DNA of 64,000 nt from Talaromyces rugulosus (GCF_013368755.1 NC_049563.1:434001-498000), one strand, 5' to 3'. Shown: positions 22,178-33,814, counted from the stretch's first letter. Program-made: numbers and translations. Notes: generated by a model not told the origin, from the letters alone.

Positions 22178-23731
22178 CTACTCTACCACCAGTGCTTCAG
22201 GATTCTCCCCGTTCCTCACTCGTTGGGAGACATTTATAACACCAACCCCATGCACCAATGCCATAATATCGTCCTCTCTCGTGTCATCCCCATCCTCTGT
22301 CTTGGACTGATAGCCATTATTGATAATTAACTCTTCATCCTCACCAGGATCACGCCACTCTGGTATTTCAGTAGGACCTTCCCGACCTTCTGGCGGAATA
22401 GCCCACGTTGGTAATTTACTCTTATATGACCAGCTACAAGCATGGTCTGAGTAACGGGCCGCGTGCAGGAAGATAATCAGCTCCTGAGGGCCTGGGTCTG
22501 TGTAGAGCGGCGTCTCGCACACGTCACAGATTCCTCCGGACAGCTTCTCGCCCTTTCGCAGATGATACCTGTCCACGGCGGCTTCGTGCTCTCTGGCTAG
22601 CATGGCTTCGACAATGTTTGGATCCGTGTCTGGCGGTACGGCTGGCGGGCATGTGATATGCGTGCGGTAGGCTGCGGTGTCGGCCATCTCTGTCTTGCCC
22701 ATATTGTTCAGACGATCGATGATCTCGGTGTCCTTCTGGTCACTATCATCGTGCTTGCCAAGATCTGGCCCAAAGACGCGGAGGTTGGAGTATATAGGGT
22801 CGTTGGAGATCGGGTAGCCAAGAAATTGAAGATGAACGCGAATCTGGTGAGTGCGGCCTGTCAGGGGCAGACAGTGAACAATACTGTATCCATCTTCCTC
22901 ATTGATGCTACCATCGTCGTTTGCTTTTTGTGGGGGATAGTATGCCAGTCTGCGAAATTTTGTCTTTGCGTCCTTGCCCGTAGCTCGCACTCGGTTCAGG
23001 CCTAATTTGGGACTGATAGACATGATGGGCTGGTCGCAGAGGACGACGCCGTCTGGAAACCGGCCATTGACCCGCGCGACGTATTCCTTTTGCAGCGAGC
23101 GGGCTTGGAGCTGCTTGCAAAACTTCTCAGTTGCCTTGGCGGTCTTACCTAGGAACATCACCCCCGATGTCAGCCTATCAAGACGGTTGCAGGGTCTTGG
23201 GACGAGGTTCGGCCGCTCTGATTTCAAGATCTCAATAATGGTGTTGTGGAAATAGCGACCGGCGCCGTGGACTGGGATTCCCGGGGGTTTGTCGATCACG
23301 ATCATTTCATCATCTTCGTGGATTATGCCGATGGGCAGGTCGGAGACAGGAGGTTCGTGGCGGTGGGTTGTATGGGAGACGACGGAGCCGTTGTTGACAA
23401 TGGTATCTACGCCTGCGATTTCCCCTTTCACGGTGACCAGGCCTTTTTCGATTGCTTCTTTCTGTTATCTATCAGTACTTTTGAAAAAATCCTTCTGAAA
23501 AAGAGACTGGCGCCATACGTAGTATTCGATCGTCCGGTCTCTGAACTCGGACGCGAAAATGTCCAGGAGCGTTCTACCCCGCCATCGCTCCTTGCACCAG
23601 GTATTGTAAGTATGGTGATACGGCTTCACGCGTCGGAAACCGCCTTCAAAATAGTATCGCGCAGGCGGATTGCACGGCGTCACCACGACGGCGGGTGGTT
23701 CTATAACAGGGTCTGGAGGAGGGACAGCCAT
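22178..23731 (-). CDS. RluA-family RNA pseudouridine synthase
   Basis: Two exons (23731-23519 and 23461-22178) give 498 residues. The catalytic block is CNRLDRLTSGVMFLGKTA, whose Asp in RLDRLTSG is the invariant nucleophile, followed by LPLTGRTHQIRVHLQFLGYP, the RluA signature. The region before it, VIDKPPGIPVHGAGRYFHNT, is also characteristic. An S4-like N-terminal part (LLDIFASEF, then KEAIEKGLVTVKG) precedes it. The C-terminal third has a CDVCETP element and an acidic tail, as in fungal Pus8/Pus9/Rib2-type enzymes. In yeast, Pus9 and Pus8 modify position 32 of mitochondrial and cytoplasmic tRNAs respectively; which orthologue this is cannot be told from sequence alone. No deaminase domain like that of Rib2 is fused. 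The intron (23518-23462) is required to join the S4-like halves in phase. Confidence 0.92.
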
Positions 23732-24385
23732 GGTGGTGTCAACCGGAACGAGGGCGAGGGATCGAGGGAGCAGACGGCATCGCCGTGCTAATAACTCCGT
23801 AGAAGAGAGAATACTCGCCAGGTGTGCGGTTCCTGGGTCACTTTAGATCGAAAGGTCGGTAGATCGGTGTGATTTAATGCTGTTGTGGTGGTCAGATAGT
23901 CAAACTCTCTTTTTTGGTTTTGGATATAATTTTTTTTTTGGCTCCCGCACTTGTCCCACGCGGAGGTTTGCTTGGCGGCTCCGTATACATTTGGGTACAT
24001 GGTCGTCTATAATTTCGACCATGAAGTTCAAGAAGGTCGGAAATGGCCAGGTATATACTACATGAACAGTTCTTTCAAAAGTTGGACATTTTCAGTTTAG
24101 TTAGTCCATGCAGTGTTGACTCGTGTGAATCGAGTCATCTGATTCGACGATCGTCTCCGGAAAGAACCTCGGCTGATCCGCGGTTAGTTTCAATCAACGC
24201 TGGTCTTCTGCAGATACTATCTGAGTAACATAAGGCAGCTTCTATTGAGCTAGATATCCTTTCTTTCCAGTTCACAGTGGCAGGATTTCATTTCCTATAT
24301 CACCTTTCCAAATTATCTTACCTGTCGCGTTAAATTCATTTACACAACCAGCATCAACCACCAGTTGACAGCTTGATACATAAAG
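23732..24385. promoter_or_regulatory. Divergent promoter, pseudouridine synthase and thioesterase genes
   Basis: A 654-base spacer. An ATG at 24021 opens a ten-codon frame followed by a possible donor, but no acceptor joins it in phase to the downstream gene with any family support, so it is not annotated as an exon. Confidence 0.4.
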
Positions 24386-24939
24386 ATGGATGTACGCTCC
24401 AAAAAGCTTCGCACCAGACAGAACTATCCCTTCCAGCTCGAGTATCGAACACGATGGTAAAACCAACAAAAACTAAAGCCGTTAATCACCATTGAAAAGC
24501 TAAATACCACCACAGGTCCGACAATGACATGTACGGCCATCTAAACAACAGCATATACGCTTTCCTCTTCGACTCCATCATCAACAGCTATCTCATTTCG
24601 CACTGTGGACTTGACCCTTCGCAACATCAAAAGACGACTGAAAAGACACACAATCAAATCGGATTGGTGGTGTCGTCCTACTGTGACTATTTTGCGTCTG
24701 TGGGCTTTCCCGATGTTCTAGATCTCGGGCTTAGGGCTGTCAAGCTCGGGTCGTCGAGCGTGACGTATGAGGTGGGTGTGTTTAAAAAAGGTGAGGATGC
24801 GGTCAAGGTTGTCGGTGGGTTTACGCATGTCTTTGTGGAGAGGGAAACGATGAGGCCGCGAGCCGGAGGAGGGGGGATGCATGATCGGATTAGGCAAGGG
24901 CTGGACAAGCTGTTTGTTGGTGATGCGTCAAAGTTGTAA
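24386..24939 (+). CDS. 4HBT hot-dog-fold thioesterase
   Basis: Small acyl-CoA thioesterase-like protein of 164 residues from two exons (24386-24456 and 24516-24939). The joined sequence FQLEYRTRWSDNDMYGHLNN carries the 4HBT active-site motif D-x-D-x-x-G-H-x-N-N, with the catalytic Asp in SDNDMYGH. The later hot-dog strands include SSSVTYEVGVFKKGEDAVKV and GGFTHVFVERET. This is the 4-hydroxybenzoyl-CoA thioesterase (YbgC/FcbC-like) branch; the natural acyl-CoA is unknown. The start at 24386 gives a compact N-terminus typical of the family. No organelle-targeting peptide is obvious. Confidence 0.85.
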
Positions 24940-25143
24940 TTAATTTTAGTCTATCTATGTGAACATCAAGAGGTCACCTGTTCGTGTTTTATCCGTCTAT
25001 ATTATAACGCCGTCGCTCGAACCCAGCTGAAAAAACCCGAGAATAAACAAGTCGCTCACAAGGTGAAATGAAATAGAAGAACAAAGAGGGAAAAAAGACA
25101 TGGAGCAGCACTTTTGCATGCCGGTCGATGTATTGCTAATCGA

Positions 25144-25650
25144 TTAAGCCAGACTGCCGTTTCGAGAAGTAGAAGGCGAAGTCGCAGCTGAGCTGTCTTC
25201 GTACGAGGTCATACGGCGCATCTTCATGAGCTCTTTGTCATAACACCACTTGCGGTACGGGCCCGGAATGAATTTGCCGCGTGAGTCCCAACCAATGACC
25301 CAGGTGAAGCCGTCGTCTAGACGGAAAAAGAGGCATCGCTGAGGCTCTTCGCCGCGGTGGAGCTCGACCTTGTGGTAGCGACAGCGCTGTTGCATGTCTG
25401 AAGCGAGCAGGTATCGGTGGACAATGCGGCAGTAGACGACTGGCACATACGGTTGTTCCTGTTTGTCGTCTTCGGCTCCATCCCGACGGATAAGATGCCA
25501 ACCACGCTCTGGGATAAAGCGATAGGTGCCCGGCACGGGAGAATCCCAGTGCTCGTCCTTGGCGACGTCGCCGTTTACCCGGTTGCCTTTCTCGACCCAG
25601 TATAGGGGACAGAGGGCATTTCGCAAGCAGATGAAAATGTTTGGAGCCAT
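25144..25650 (-). CDS. Conserved-looking protein of unknown function
   Basis: Intronless frame of 168 residues, start ATG at 25650, stop at 25144. The protein looks genuinely coding: balanced composition, many aromatics (GTYRFIPERGWHLIRR, CLFFRLDDGFTWVIGWDSRG, GPYRKWCYDKELMKMRRM) and a Ser/Thr-rich end (SAATSPSTSRNGSLA). I do not recognise a family. There is no signal peptide and no transmembrane segment; the beta-rich pattern with repeated Trp/Tyr suggests a small globular fold. It converges on the thioesterase gene with a 204-base gap and is the last gene before the GC-rich spacer bordering the terpene cluster. Confidence 0.6.
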   Translation of the reverse strand: MAPNIFICLRNALCPLYWVEKGNRVNGDVAKDEHWDSPVPGTYRFIPERGWHLIRRDGAEDDKQEQPYVPVVYCRIVHRYLLASDMQQRCRYHKVELHRGEEPQRCLFFRLDDGFTWVIGWDSRGKFIPGPYRKWCYDKELMKMRRMTSYEDSSAATSPSTSRNGSLA

Positions 25651-27618
25651 GTCAGATGTCAGGCTCGTGTAGACGTGAAAGAGGAATTGGTTGGTTGAAA
25701 AAGGATGGATCGGATAGGAAAGTGGACGAGGGTTTGGATAGAGTCGTGCAAGGATGGCCGTTGCAGTGCAGTTCCAGACTTATATGCAAGTCGAGGAAAT
25801 GGCCGTTACAGCCGCTTGGGTTATTGAGCCATGGCCATGTTGTATAGCAAAACCAAGCCACAGGAATTTGCCGGAGAAGTAAGGGAGACGAGGCCTAGAA
25901 GCTCTCGTGATAACGGTTGAGGAATGGGCGGTTGGCACCTCGAGAGAACAGCAAGCCAGTCGGGAGGTGAGAGGACCAGAAATTGCTTTATAAGTTTGTA
26001 ATATGAGCGCTGGCTGGATAGCAAAGATAGACAACGGTCACCGCCAGATGAGTTGAGAGCTGTCAACACGAGAGCGAGACGACCATATAACAACCTAGAC
26101 AACTAATGCAGTCGAGGAGTGCGAGCGCATGGCCCAACGGGGGCCGCTGAGTGGACGATAAGAGCGAGCACGCGATGATTTGCTGCAGCCTGGGTCCTGC
26201 AGGCCTTGGCTGACAAAAGGAAAAGAAAACGCGAGGAATCGAGGAGAAATGAGTGTGTAGCGTCACGCACTGATGAGTTTTGTGCAACGAATTTTCTGCC
26301 CGTTTCCCCATGCGGAAGGCACTAGCCGGCGCCGGCGCCGGCGCCGGGGACCGCGGGCGCCTAGCGCTGCCGGCCCACACCGCCTGCAGTAGCGCTGCTC
26401 CACCAGGCCGAACATATTTGATATGGCTCCGTTATTCTAATATTATCCTTCCTTCCTCTCACCTGGAGGCGCCGCCGCTTGACCAGGTTCTACAGCCGAC
26501 AGGCCGATCGCTCTGTCAGCCTGCGTGCGAGAGTTCCACGGACCGCCCGCCTGTTTCACGCTTTCCGGCCTCCAGGCTTTCAGCTGGGCAGCTGCTCGGC
26601 CCCGGCCTATTCCCATGGCGACTGTCCCCAGCCTGGGCCCTGGCTGCCCAACGTCTGTTTGGCTTTGCTGACATCCCGACTCAATGGTCCAGCGCCCGCG
26701 AGCGCCAAATACGGATTGATATGACCCGGCCTGCATATGGCCGAAGTTAGTTGCACATTTTACGGACAACGTACATCCCTCGATACGGGCTGATCAGCAA
26801 ACGCGTGGATGCTGGACGGGCCGACCCCCCATACGGAGTATCTCACCGTCGTAACCGAAGAGCCGGGCGAATGACATGGCATTTCTTGCATATTGCCCAG
26901 AGTCGACGGAGTACAAGCCACCGATCCGCGCAGCAGCGATGATGATCCTGTCTCCTTAGTAGTCCTGATAGTGCCGAATCTATCTCTGATAACAGGCTAT
27001 ACCCCGGTGCTTCCAACCCGGCGGATTTTCGCCTGACCCAAGGGACAGGGCCCAACCGCCAAGTATATATTGTGTATGTAATGTGTGCTGTCCGCTTTGA
27101 GCGACCAGCATGCCGCCGTTCCTGACCTTCCCGACCGGCCAGCTCTCGCAATCTTGCGTCATTCTGTGCGTTTGCTGCTGTTGCATGTGGAAGTAATTAT
27201 TGAGAATAACCATCACCCGAAAGGCTTGAGGTTTAACCCCCCCTAGTTCCAAAGTTAACGCCACGTTGAGACAAGAATGCGCAATTCAACCTTGATACTA
27301 CTCTAAATGAGCTCTAGCCTGTGGCATGCAATAAATTGTTGATTGGTGGAATGTTTTCATACCGCTTTTGGCTTAGATGGGATATGCTGGTCTGGAAGAA
27401 CGTTCTTCCTTCAGTAGTATCAACTGTAGCAATGCTGGTATGGTATTATTTCTGTCACGCAATTTTTCTGCCAGAGAAGCAATGATAGATAGGAAGTAGA
27501 GAATAGGATGGCCCCGTCGCTTTGAGGAATACTTTCTTATACCATGTTCCTATATTTGATATAAGGCCAATATTAGAAGTTCAATGTTTCAGCGTTGTCT
27601 GTTTGTTCGGCTAACAGT
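25651..27618. other. Spacer bordering the terpene cluster
   Basis: A 2.0 kb spacer. From about 26100 to 26750 it is GC-rich with a GCCGGC-type repeat (26325-26346); from about 27250 it becomes AT-rich toward the terpene synthase 3' end. Overlapping open frames on both strands in the GC-rich part are low-complexity (Ala/Gly/Pro/Arg) and not credible genes. CGGAGTA-type motifs near 26834 and 26907 recur elsewhere in the window. Confidence 0.45.
26325..26346. repeat. GCCGGC tandem palindromic repeat
   Basis: About 22 bases of uninterrupted alternating GCC/GGC units. It is self-complementary and able to form hairpins. Confidence 0.8.
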
Positions 27619-30408
27619 CTACTTCACATGCAACCGCTTAAGCAACAACCGCAAAAGGAAGTTATCCACCCCAGTTTGTTTCTCCAAGACATCCAATTCC
27701 TTATGCAGTCGTGCATGAAGACGATCCAGCATCTCCTTGGTGTATTGCAAGCTCTTTGTCTCTTCCAGATGGTCAAGAACTAGCTTCTTAGTTTCAAAAG
27801 ACATCTTACCCATGGTCTTGCGCTGGTGGAGTATGCTCTGGAGCCTGATGTTGGGGCTCGTGGTCAAGCAGTGGATCAAAGGCAGGGAGAATTTGCCTTC
27901 ATCGAGATCTTCGCAGAAGCCTTTTTGATCCGTGTACTAATTACCTAGTAGTTAGCACACATGATAAAACCATACTAGAGCCGATGTTAGGAACTGTACC
28001 TCTTTGGACATTAGGTTCTGGTAATCATCTCGTATTTGGAAGTATCGTCCAAATAATGTGGTCAAGGTCAATACACCAGGAACCCTAAACCATGCGATCA
28101 GTAACCAATACACATAGATGAAAACTACAAAATTAACTAACTTTCTCTTGCTTTTGGGAGATTTTGCGGCCATGAGCTTGGCCACCATCTGGAACAAGCC
28201 GCCGGTTTCTGCATCGGGTTAGGGTTTAAACCATTTCTCTACTAAGAACAGAAACACGTACTGTAGTCAACCATTTTGTAATACTCCTCAAACGTGGGAC
28301 ACCGAACATTGGAAGTCCAGAATAGATCCAGACTTTGACCAATGTGTAACTTCTTCAACTCGCCTATTTGTACAGAATTGAGTTTTATCTCTGACCAGTG
28401 GATGATGGAGGCCACTTACTAATGAATACATCCAGGCAAGCCGGGTTCTCTAGCTTTCGGATGGTGTCCAAAGACATCACAAACAGGTTGTTGGCTGAAT
28501 TTATCGTCTGTGGAACTCCATAGATCATGTGTGTGCTTGGATTCCCTCGGCGCAGTGGCGAGTTATCCTCGATATCATCTAGCCTGATACAAGGTCAGCT
28601 TGAGCGAAAATTCGGGTCAAGATCAATGAGGTCGTACATTAGAGATGCGTTATGTAGCTGGTCAATGGCATCTTTGATCATCGTCAAATCTGCCTCTGGC
28701 ACACTGAACCAGATGTTCAAAGCGTCGATTGCATGGTGTCGAATCTTCTTTGAAGGCAGTGAACTGACATATTGAAATGGTGCCAGGACGACCTTTGCAG
28801 TACACTCATTTAGCCATATTCTGGATACAGAGAGAAAGAACAAAGAGTTTTATTACCTGGTTCGTCATTTCCGGCAAATTGGTTTCTAGGACTGGACTGA
28901 CAAAGGTCTTCTTCGATCGAGTAGTCATACCGCTGCTCCCAAAGTTCAAAAACGCAGAAGGAACATCGTCTTCTACGTCGACAACCGTTGATTCAGGGCT
29001 ATCTTTCATAGCAATTCCAGAGTCATCGCTCTTGGCACCATCATCGTCAATATTTTGAACTTGCCTCCACTTTTCTGGCTTGTGAAAGTGGTATCGTTCA
29101 CTATACTGACTCCACACGACGTTCCCACTGATACTGAATTCCAATGCAGACAGATAGCGGAGCGTGTCGGTTGAAACTTTGTCTGCAGACTGAAGCTCGA
29201 ACTCGCGTTTACGTCGCCCGTATTCTTCGCATGACTCGCGAATTTTGTCCTGGCAAATTACTTTTGCTTGTTCCAGGTCGACCGAGTGTTCTTTCATAAT
29301 AATCCAGACGGCGTTTGCCATGTTCTCGGACGTGGGATTGCCCTGAAATTCAACATATTCTTTCTCCCAGGAGAAAAAGTCATTTGCCAGGGCGAGGGTG
29401 GCGTAAGCAGGCTCGGTAATGGGCTTTGTCAGTTCCATTTCTTTATTGCTGACTGTGAGACCCATGGCAAATGTGATGATACCGAACCAAAAACTATTCG
29501 AATGTTATCAATCTATCCCAAAAACTATCAATATACAGCTTAGTCTGAACTTACGTCTGGCCGAGGTTCACAACACGATGAGGAAGATACTCGTCTAGTG
29601 TTTGGAAATCAAAGTGCTGACTTCCGCTTTCGCCTTTCACTAAGCCTTCCCAAGACTTTAGTAGAACCATTGCCTGTGGCTCATTGATCTCGAGCAATTC
29701 CAGAATCAGCTTAGCCTGCATCTGAGACTTTCCCGAGGCAGACATTTTAACATTGCGTGAAGGCTCCAGGACGCTTTCGAATCCTCTAGCCATTTCGTTG
29801 TTCTCCTCTTCGCCCTATAGATATAATATTAGTGCCAAGTTACGGAAATTCTTTAGAGCTGCTCAACATACATCTTCTTTTCCAACTGTATCCAGAATGT
29901 CTATCAATGAATCAGCGGACCGTCTTTTTTTGCTCTTGATAAAATGAAGAAATGAGTTACCATCGTGAAGAAAGGCAAATTCGTTTGCATAAGTCACAGC
30001 TTCCAACCGCTCTGGGATACACTCCGGAATGGCAACTGCAATGCCGTTAAACCTTGGACTAAGGCAGCCGGTAAAGTCACGGATTGGGCCAACAAGTCTC
30101 TTCCAGTCTTCCTGGGCCCGTCGAGCGCCCTTGTCTGCAAGGTGTGCATGCTTGTGCACTCGTAGTGGGAGTCCACCGCAGAGGCCTAGGTCGTTATAGG
30201 TTGATGGGTCTACCAATTTGGAGTGACGATGCTGCAACCATGAATTTGGGGCCCCGTCAGACCCCAGCTTTGCCTGAAGCTTTTCAAGTTTTCCATGCTC
30301 GGTTATAATGGATGGGCTGGTAATAAACGAAAACAAGCTTCGTGCCCGGCTCATGAATGAGATAAAGAAAATACGAAGGTAAAGAAAGAATAACTCTAGA
30401 GAAGCCAT
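27619..30408 (-). CDS. Bifunctional terpene synthase: class I cyclase fused to polyprenyl diphosphate synthase
   Basis: Chimeric di-/sesterterpene synthase of 754 residues from ten exons: 30408-29961, 29900-29872, 29814-29555, 29493-28857, 28792-28638, 28583-28420, 28363-28262, 28208-28142, 28084-28000, 27936-27619. The cyclase half has PECIPERLEAVTYANEFAFL, then DDILD (149-153, the DDxxD metal motif) and the NSE triad in NDFFSWEKE (N283, S287, E291). After a linker rich in Asp/Ser, the prenyltransferase half has FQYVSSLPSKKIRHHAIDAL, the first Asp-rich motif DDIED (512-516), KTGGLFQMVAKLMA, and the second in FQIRDDYQNL (640-641), then KGFCEDLDEGKFSLPLIH. In this family the C-terminal half builds GGPP or GFPP, which the N-terminal half cyclises. 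An N-terminal extension of about 55 residues starts with a hydrophobic stretch. It is divergent from the P450 genes. All catalytic motifs are intact; chain length and product cannot be read from sequence. Confidence 0.93.
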
Positions 30409-31467
30409 TGTTGCAGGCTAGAAGGACAGGTTGCTAGCACTGAAAAGTGACAAATGGAGACGGGCGTGCGGAGTATGAAGGTTCTGAAAGGATGGAGTTT
30501 TCGTTGACATATATTCTAGGTCAAGTAATATAGTTTAAGGATCTAGTTAATCGCTCACCGAGCATTACGGTCGCTTTCGAGGGTGGTGTACCGTGTAGCT
30601 GAAACTAGGCCAAACATATTTTATTACAGAATCAGCGCTCGTATTACGAGACACAGATATTGGTGTGTCCAATTCCTAGACTGTTGGCCGACAGAAGTTG
30701 CTGTTGATCATGGTATCATAGCTTTCTATTTGCTTACGATTATCTGTGATTGGCTTATAGACCGGTATCCACGGCAGCTCTTGCTGAGGGGCTGCTCAAT
30801 TACCCACGGGAGTAACTTATTTCTGACTACATTAATATCTGATTTCAAAACTGGCCGTTCGTTTGATTTTTTGGGCAGTACGCAGTTGGGTTAGTCGGAG
30901 GCCGTGTCTATCTTCTGACTAGGGGGACTCGGGAGCGGTTTAAACTAAACACCACTAACGTAAAGTTGTAGTTAATTGCCTGTTTATTATACGAAGCTCC
31001 GTATATTGCGGCACAAGATAAGAAAATTCTAGAAAACATTGGCTCTAGAGGGCGTTTTAGTGATTACAGATAGATTGTGACGGGTCCACTAGTGGGATTA
31101 AGGAATTACGGTCATTACGTTACCGTACACTAGCCTTAGAATTACCCGATTTGGTAATACTTTCGTCGATGTTGGGTCTGGGTGCTGGACAAATAGATTC
31201 AGCTTTAAATGATTAAAATATTATTCAACACATAACGATATGCTTACTCTGTAATAATAGTCGAAAACCAGCAAAGCACAGTCCTCGGTCAGCGAGTGAG
31301 TCCCAAGCTAGTATTTGACAAGAATCTTGAATATCCCCCGCCCCCTCCTCCAGCGTTTCTCTTCTCAACTTATGTTGCTTTAAAATTTGAAGCTGGATAG
31401 TTTGAAAGCATTTTCCTCAATTCTAGAATAATTTATCACTGTATTTTTGTTGAGAAATTATTTCACC
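30409..31467. promoter_or_regulatory. Divergent intergenic region of the terpene cluster
   Basis: A 1.06 kb AT-rich spacer between the terpene synthase and the first P450, probably a bidirectional promoter. It contains a perfect palindrome CCACTAGTGG (31086-31095) and an inverted repeat TACGGT/ACCGTA (31107-31112 and 31122-31127, nine-base gap). ATTACGGTC occurs at both ends of the region (about 30563 and 31105). A pathway regulator could use these, but none is encoded in the window. Confidence 0.4.
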
Positions 31468-33292
31468 ATGATCGACTCTCTGTCGTATACCACCATGCCG
31501 GTGGTCCTGTTCGCAGGCCTGGTTCTGTACCAACTGCTAGCCTTCACATACAGGCTTTTCTTTAGCCCCCTCGCAAAGTTTCCGGGACAAAAGATTGCGG
31601 GAATGACACATTGGTAGTGATACTCTTTAATTCTGCTTATAGGCTACGTTAACAACCGCTAACTTTGCATGCTAGGTATGAGTTCTACCATGATGTCATA
31701 CGCCGTGGCCAATACACCTTTCATATCCGGGACATGCATAAGAAATACGGACCTATCCTGCGCATCAATCCGTACGAGCTACACATATCCGATCCCGGTT
31801 TCTACAACGAGATCTATGCGGTGCAAAACCGGCGCCGGGACCGCTGGGAATGGTCTACGAGACCGGGTGGTTTCGGTGGTTCAGTTGGTGGAACAAACCC
31901 ACACGAGTTACACCGTAGGCGAAGGGCTGCGTTGAATCCATTCTTCTCTAGGGCCAATATTCGGAAGCTCCAACATGAGATTGATCAAAAGGCCGTGCAG
32001 CTAGTAGAGAGACTAGAGAAAGAAAAGGACCGGGTCATCAAAGTCAATCATGCATTTGCCGCTCTCACAAATGGTAATATATGAATATCTAATTAGGTGT
32101 GGTTTTGGTTATTAACGATATTCTCTTGGATAGATATCGTGATGCAGTATTCTTTCGGTCGAGACGATAACCGTGCTGCTCATAAAGGCAAGTTTTTTTT
32201 TTTTTTTTTTTTTTTTTTAATTCCTTGTATGAGCTTTATGTTGACAGCCTCTAGATTTCGATCCCTCATTCCATGATAATTTTGTTGCCGGAGTATCGTG
32301 CCTGAATCTTCTTCGCCACGTATTTATACTAGATCGAGCAGCCAGGGCGCTGCCAATGGAAATTCTCAGTAAGATCTCGAATGTTGTTGCTATGTTCTGG
32401 CAAGAGAAACAGGTATATTTCCACAAGCTCATTGGATACTGCATTTTTTCTTTTTTTACTGACGCATGGGCAGTCTATTACCGAGGAGGTTAGGCAAATT
32501 CTCAACGGAACCAACAAAGCTTATAAAGAGCGCCCTAATCGGACCATCTACCATGGAATCTTAGAAAGTAAATTGCCCCCGGAGGAAAAGGAACTCAACC
32601 GACTGGCTGAAGAAGCCCAGATCACAATCGGAGCCGGTACGCTGGCCACTGCCTGGGTGATGTCGGTTGGAATGTACCATCTGCTGGCACCAGGCTCTGT
32701 CTCGATGTTGAAGACTTTGCGCGAAGAACTCCAACGCGCAATTCCCAATCCCAGTGAACCCATCGATTTGGCTGCACTGGAGAAATTGCCTTATCTTACG
32801 GGTGTGGTCAAAGAGTGTCTGCGTCTTGGAAACGGCACAACAACGAGACTGCAGCGCATCGCTCCTGATGAAACCCTGATTTACACAGATCCCAACACCG
32901 GAAAAGTATGGGACATCCCTCCCGGTACTCCAGTGAGCTTGTCATCGCTGCATATTCATCACGATGAAACAATTTTCACCGACCCAGAGTCGTTCCGTCC
33001 TGAGCGATGGATCGAGAACCCAGATCTTGACCGGTTCCTCTTGACCTTCTCTAAAGGAAGTCGCCAGTGCCTCGGTATTCACTTGGCTTACGCCGAGATG
33101 TATATCGTTTTAGCCCGGGTTTTTCGGCTCTACGGCCGAAAGGAAGAAGGCCCATCTAAGGGCACGTCCGACAAGCTAGGCAACCTAGAGTTGTTCCAAA
33201 CTGAATTACGGGATACTGTCTGTGTTGCTGACCTGGTGGTACCTGCAGTGTGGGAGGGATCCCAAGGTATCCGACTCAAAGTCACTGAGTAG
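31468..33292 (+). CDS. Cytochrome P450 A of the terpene cluster
   Basis: Microsomal monooxygenase of 524 residues from five exons: 31468-31613, 31676-32073, 32134-32187, 32255-32412, 32474-33292. An N-terminal membrane anchor is followed by FFSPLAKFPGQKIAG. The remaining landmarks are the oxygen-binding helix IGAGTLATAW (about 304-313), the ExxR motif ECLR (366-369), PERW, and the haem loop FSKGSRQCLG with Cys451. The style (KYGPILRINPYELHISDP) resembles the trichodiene-oxygenase-like P450s common in fungal terpene clusters, but substrate is unknown. Intron 3 (32188-32254) has a GC donor (AG/GCAAGT) and a run of 26 T; the acceptor CTCTAG is the one that restores the family sequence DFDPSFHD. 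Complete and probably functional; expected to oxidise the terpene scaffold. Confidence 0.9.
32193..32218 (+). repeat. T26 homopolymer inside P450 A intron 3
   Basis: Uninterrupted 26-base T run immediately after the GC-type donor. It is prone to length variation. Confidence 0.9.
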
Positions 33293-33814
33293 TTGTGTGT
33301 ATCTTATGTAGCCTAGACGTGGTTTACATTTAGAACTCTTTTAACTGGTCAATTCTACTCTCATGGTCCCAGGACCCACGTCGATTATTGTGGATGTTTA
33401 AAATACGTAGTCTTTCCCACTATTTCAACTGCTTACACAATACACATGCGGCGTATTTTACGTCTCGTCTACGTATTATTTCTTGACTAGATAGGTAATA
33501 ACATGATTAAGCAATATTATTTACCAACTAGTAGATGCGCGGTTTCTTCTTTGCTGAGGGGCTGAAACGCCCTCGGTCAGGATAAGCTACTAAACAACGC
33601 TACTTACGAGCTACGGGCTCCTTGTAACACTCATGTATGCCGGGGCGATTACCTGAAGGGGATATGGATAAGCCCACGGGTGAGATTTGCAGATGAAATT
33701 CCTGAGCGACTCTGCTCACTGGTCTGTATATATCAGTTGATTTTGTATTCTCTCACAACTTCCTTGATTTCCTCTTTTTATTTGTGTAGTGAGACCCATA
33801 AGACAAACCTTCTG
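33293..33814. other. Spacer between the two P450 genes
   Basis: A 522-base AT-rich spacer that must hold the 3' end of P450 A and the promoter of P450 B. No distinct motif or gene is seen. A frame from 33680 runs in phase into exon 1 of P450 B, but its N-terminus is not P450-like. Confidence 0.4.

Noticed and set aside
24021..24050. Ten-codon frame before the thioesterase as a first exon
   Set aside because: No acceptor joins it in phase, and the ATG at 24386 gives a normal family N-terminus.
26280..26769. Overlapping long frames on both strands in the GC-rich spacer
   Set aside because: Biased Ala/Pro/Arg/Gly composition over a GC repeat; GC-rich DNA has few stops.
33680..33814. Upstream extension of P450 B exon 1
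   Set aside because: The ATG at 33815 gives a normal membrane anchor; the extension is not P450-like.
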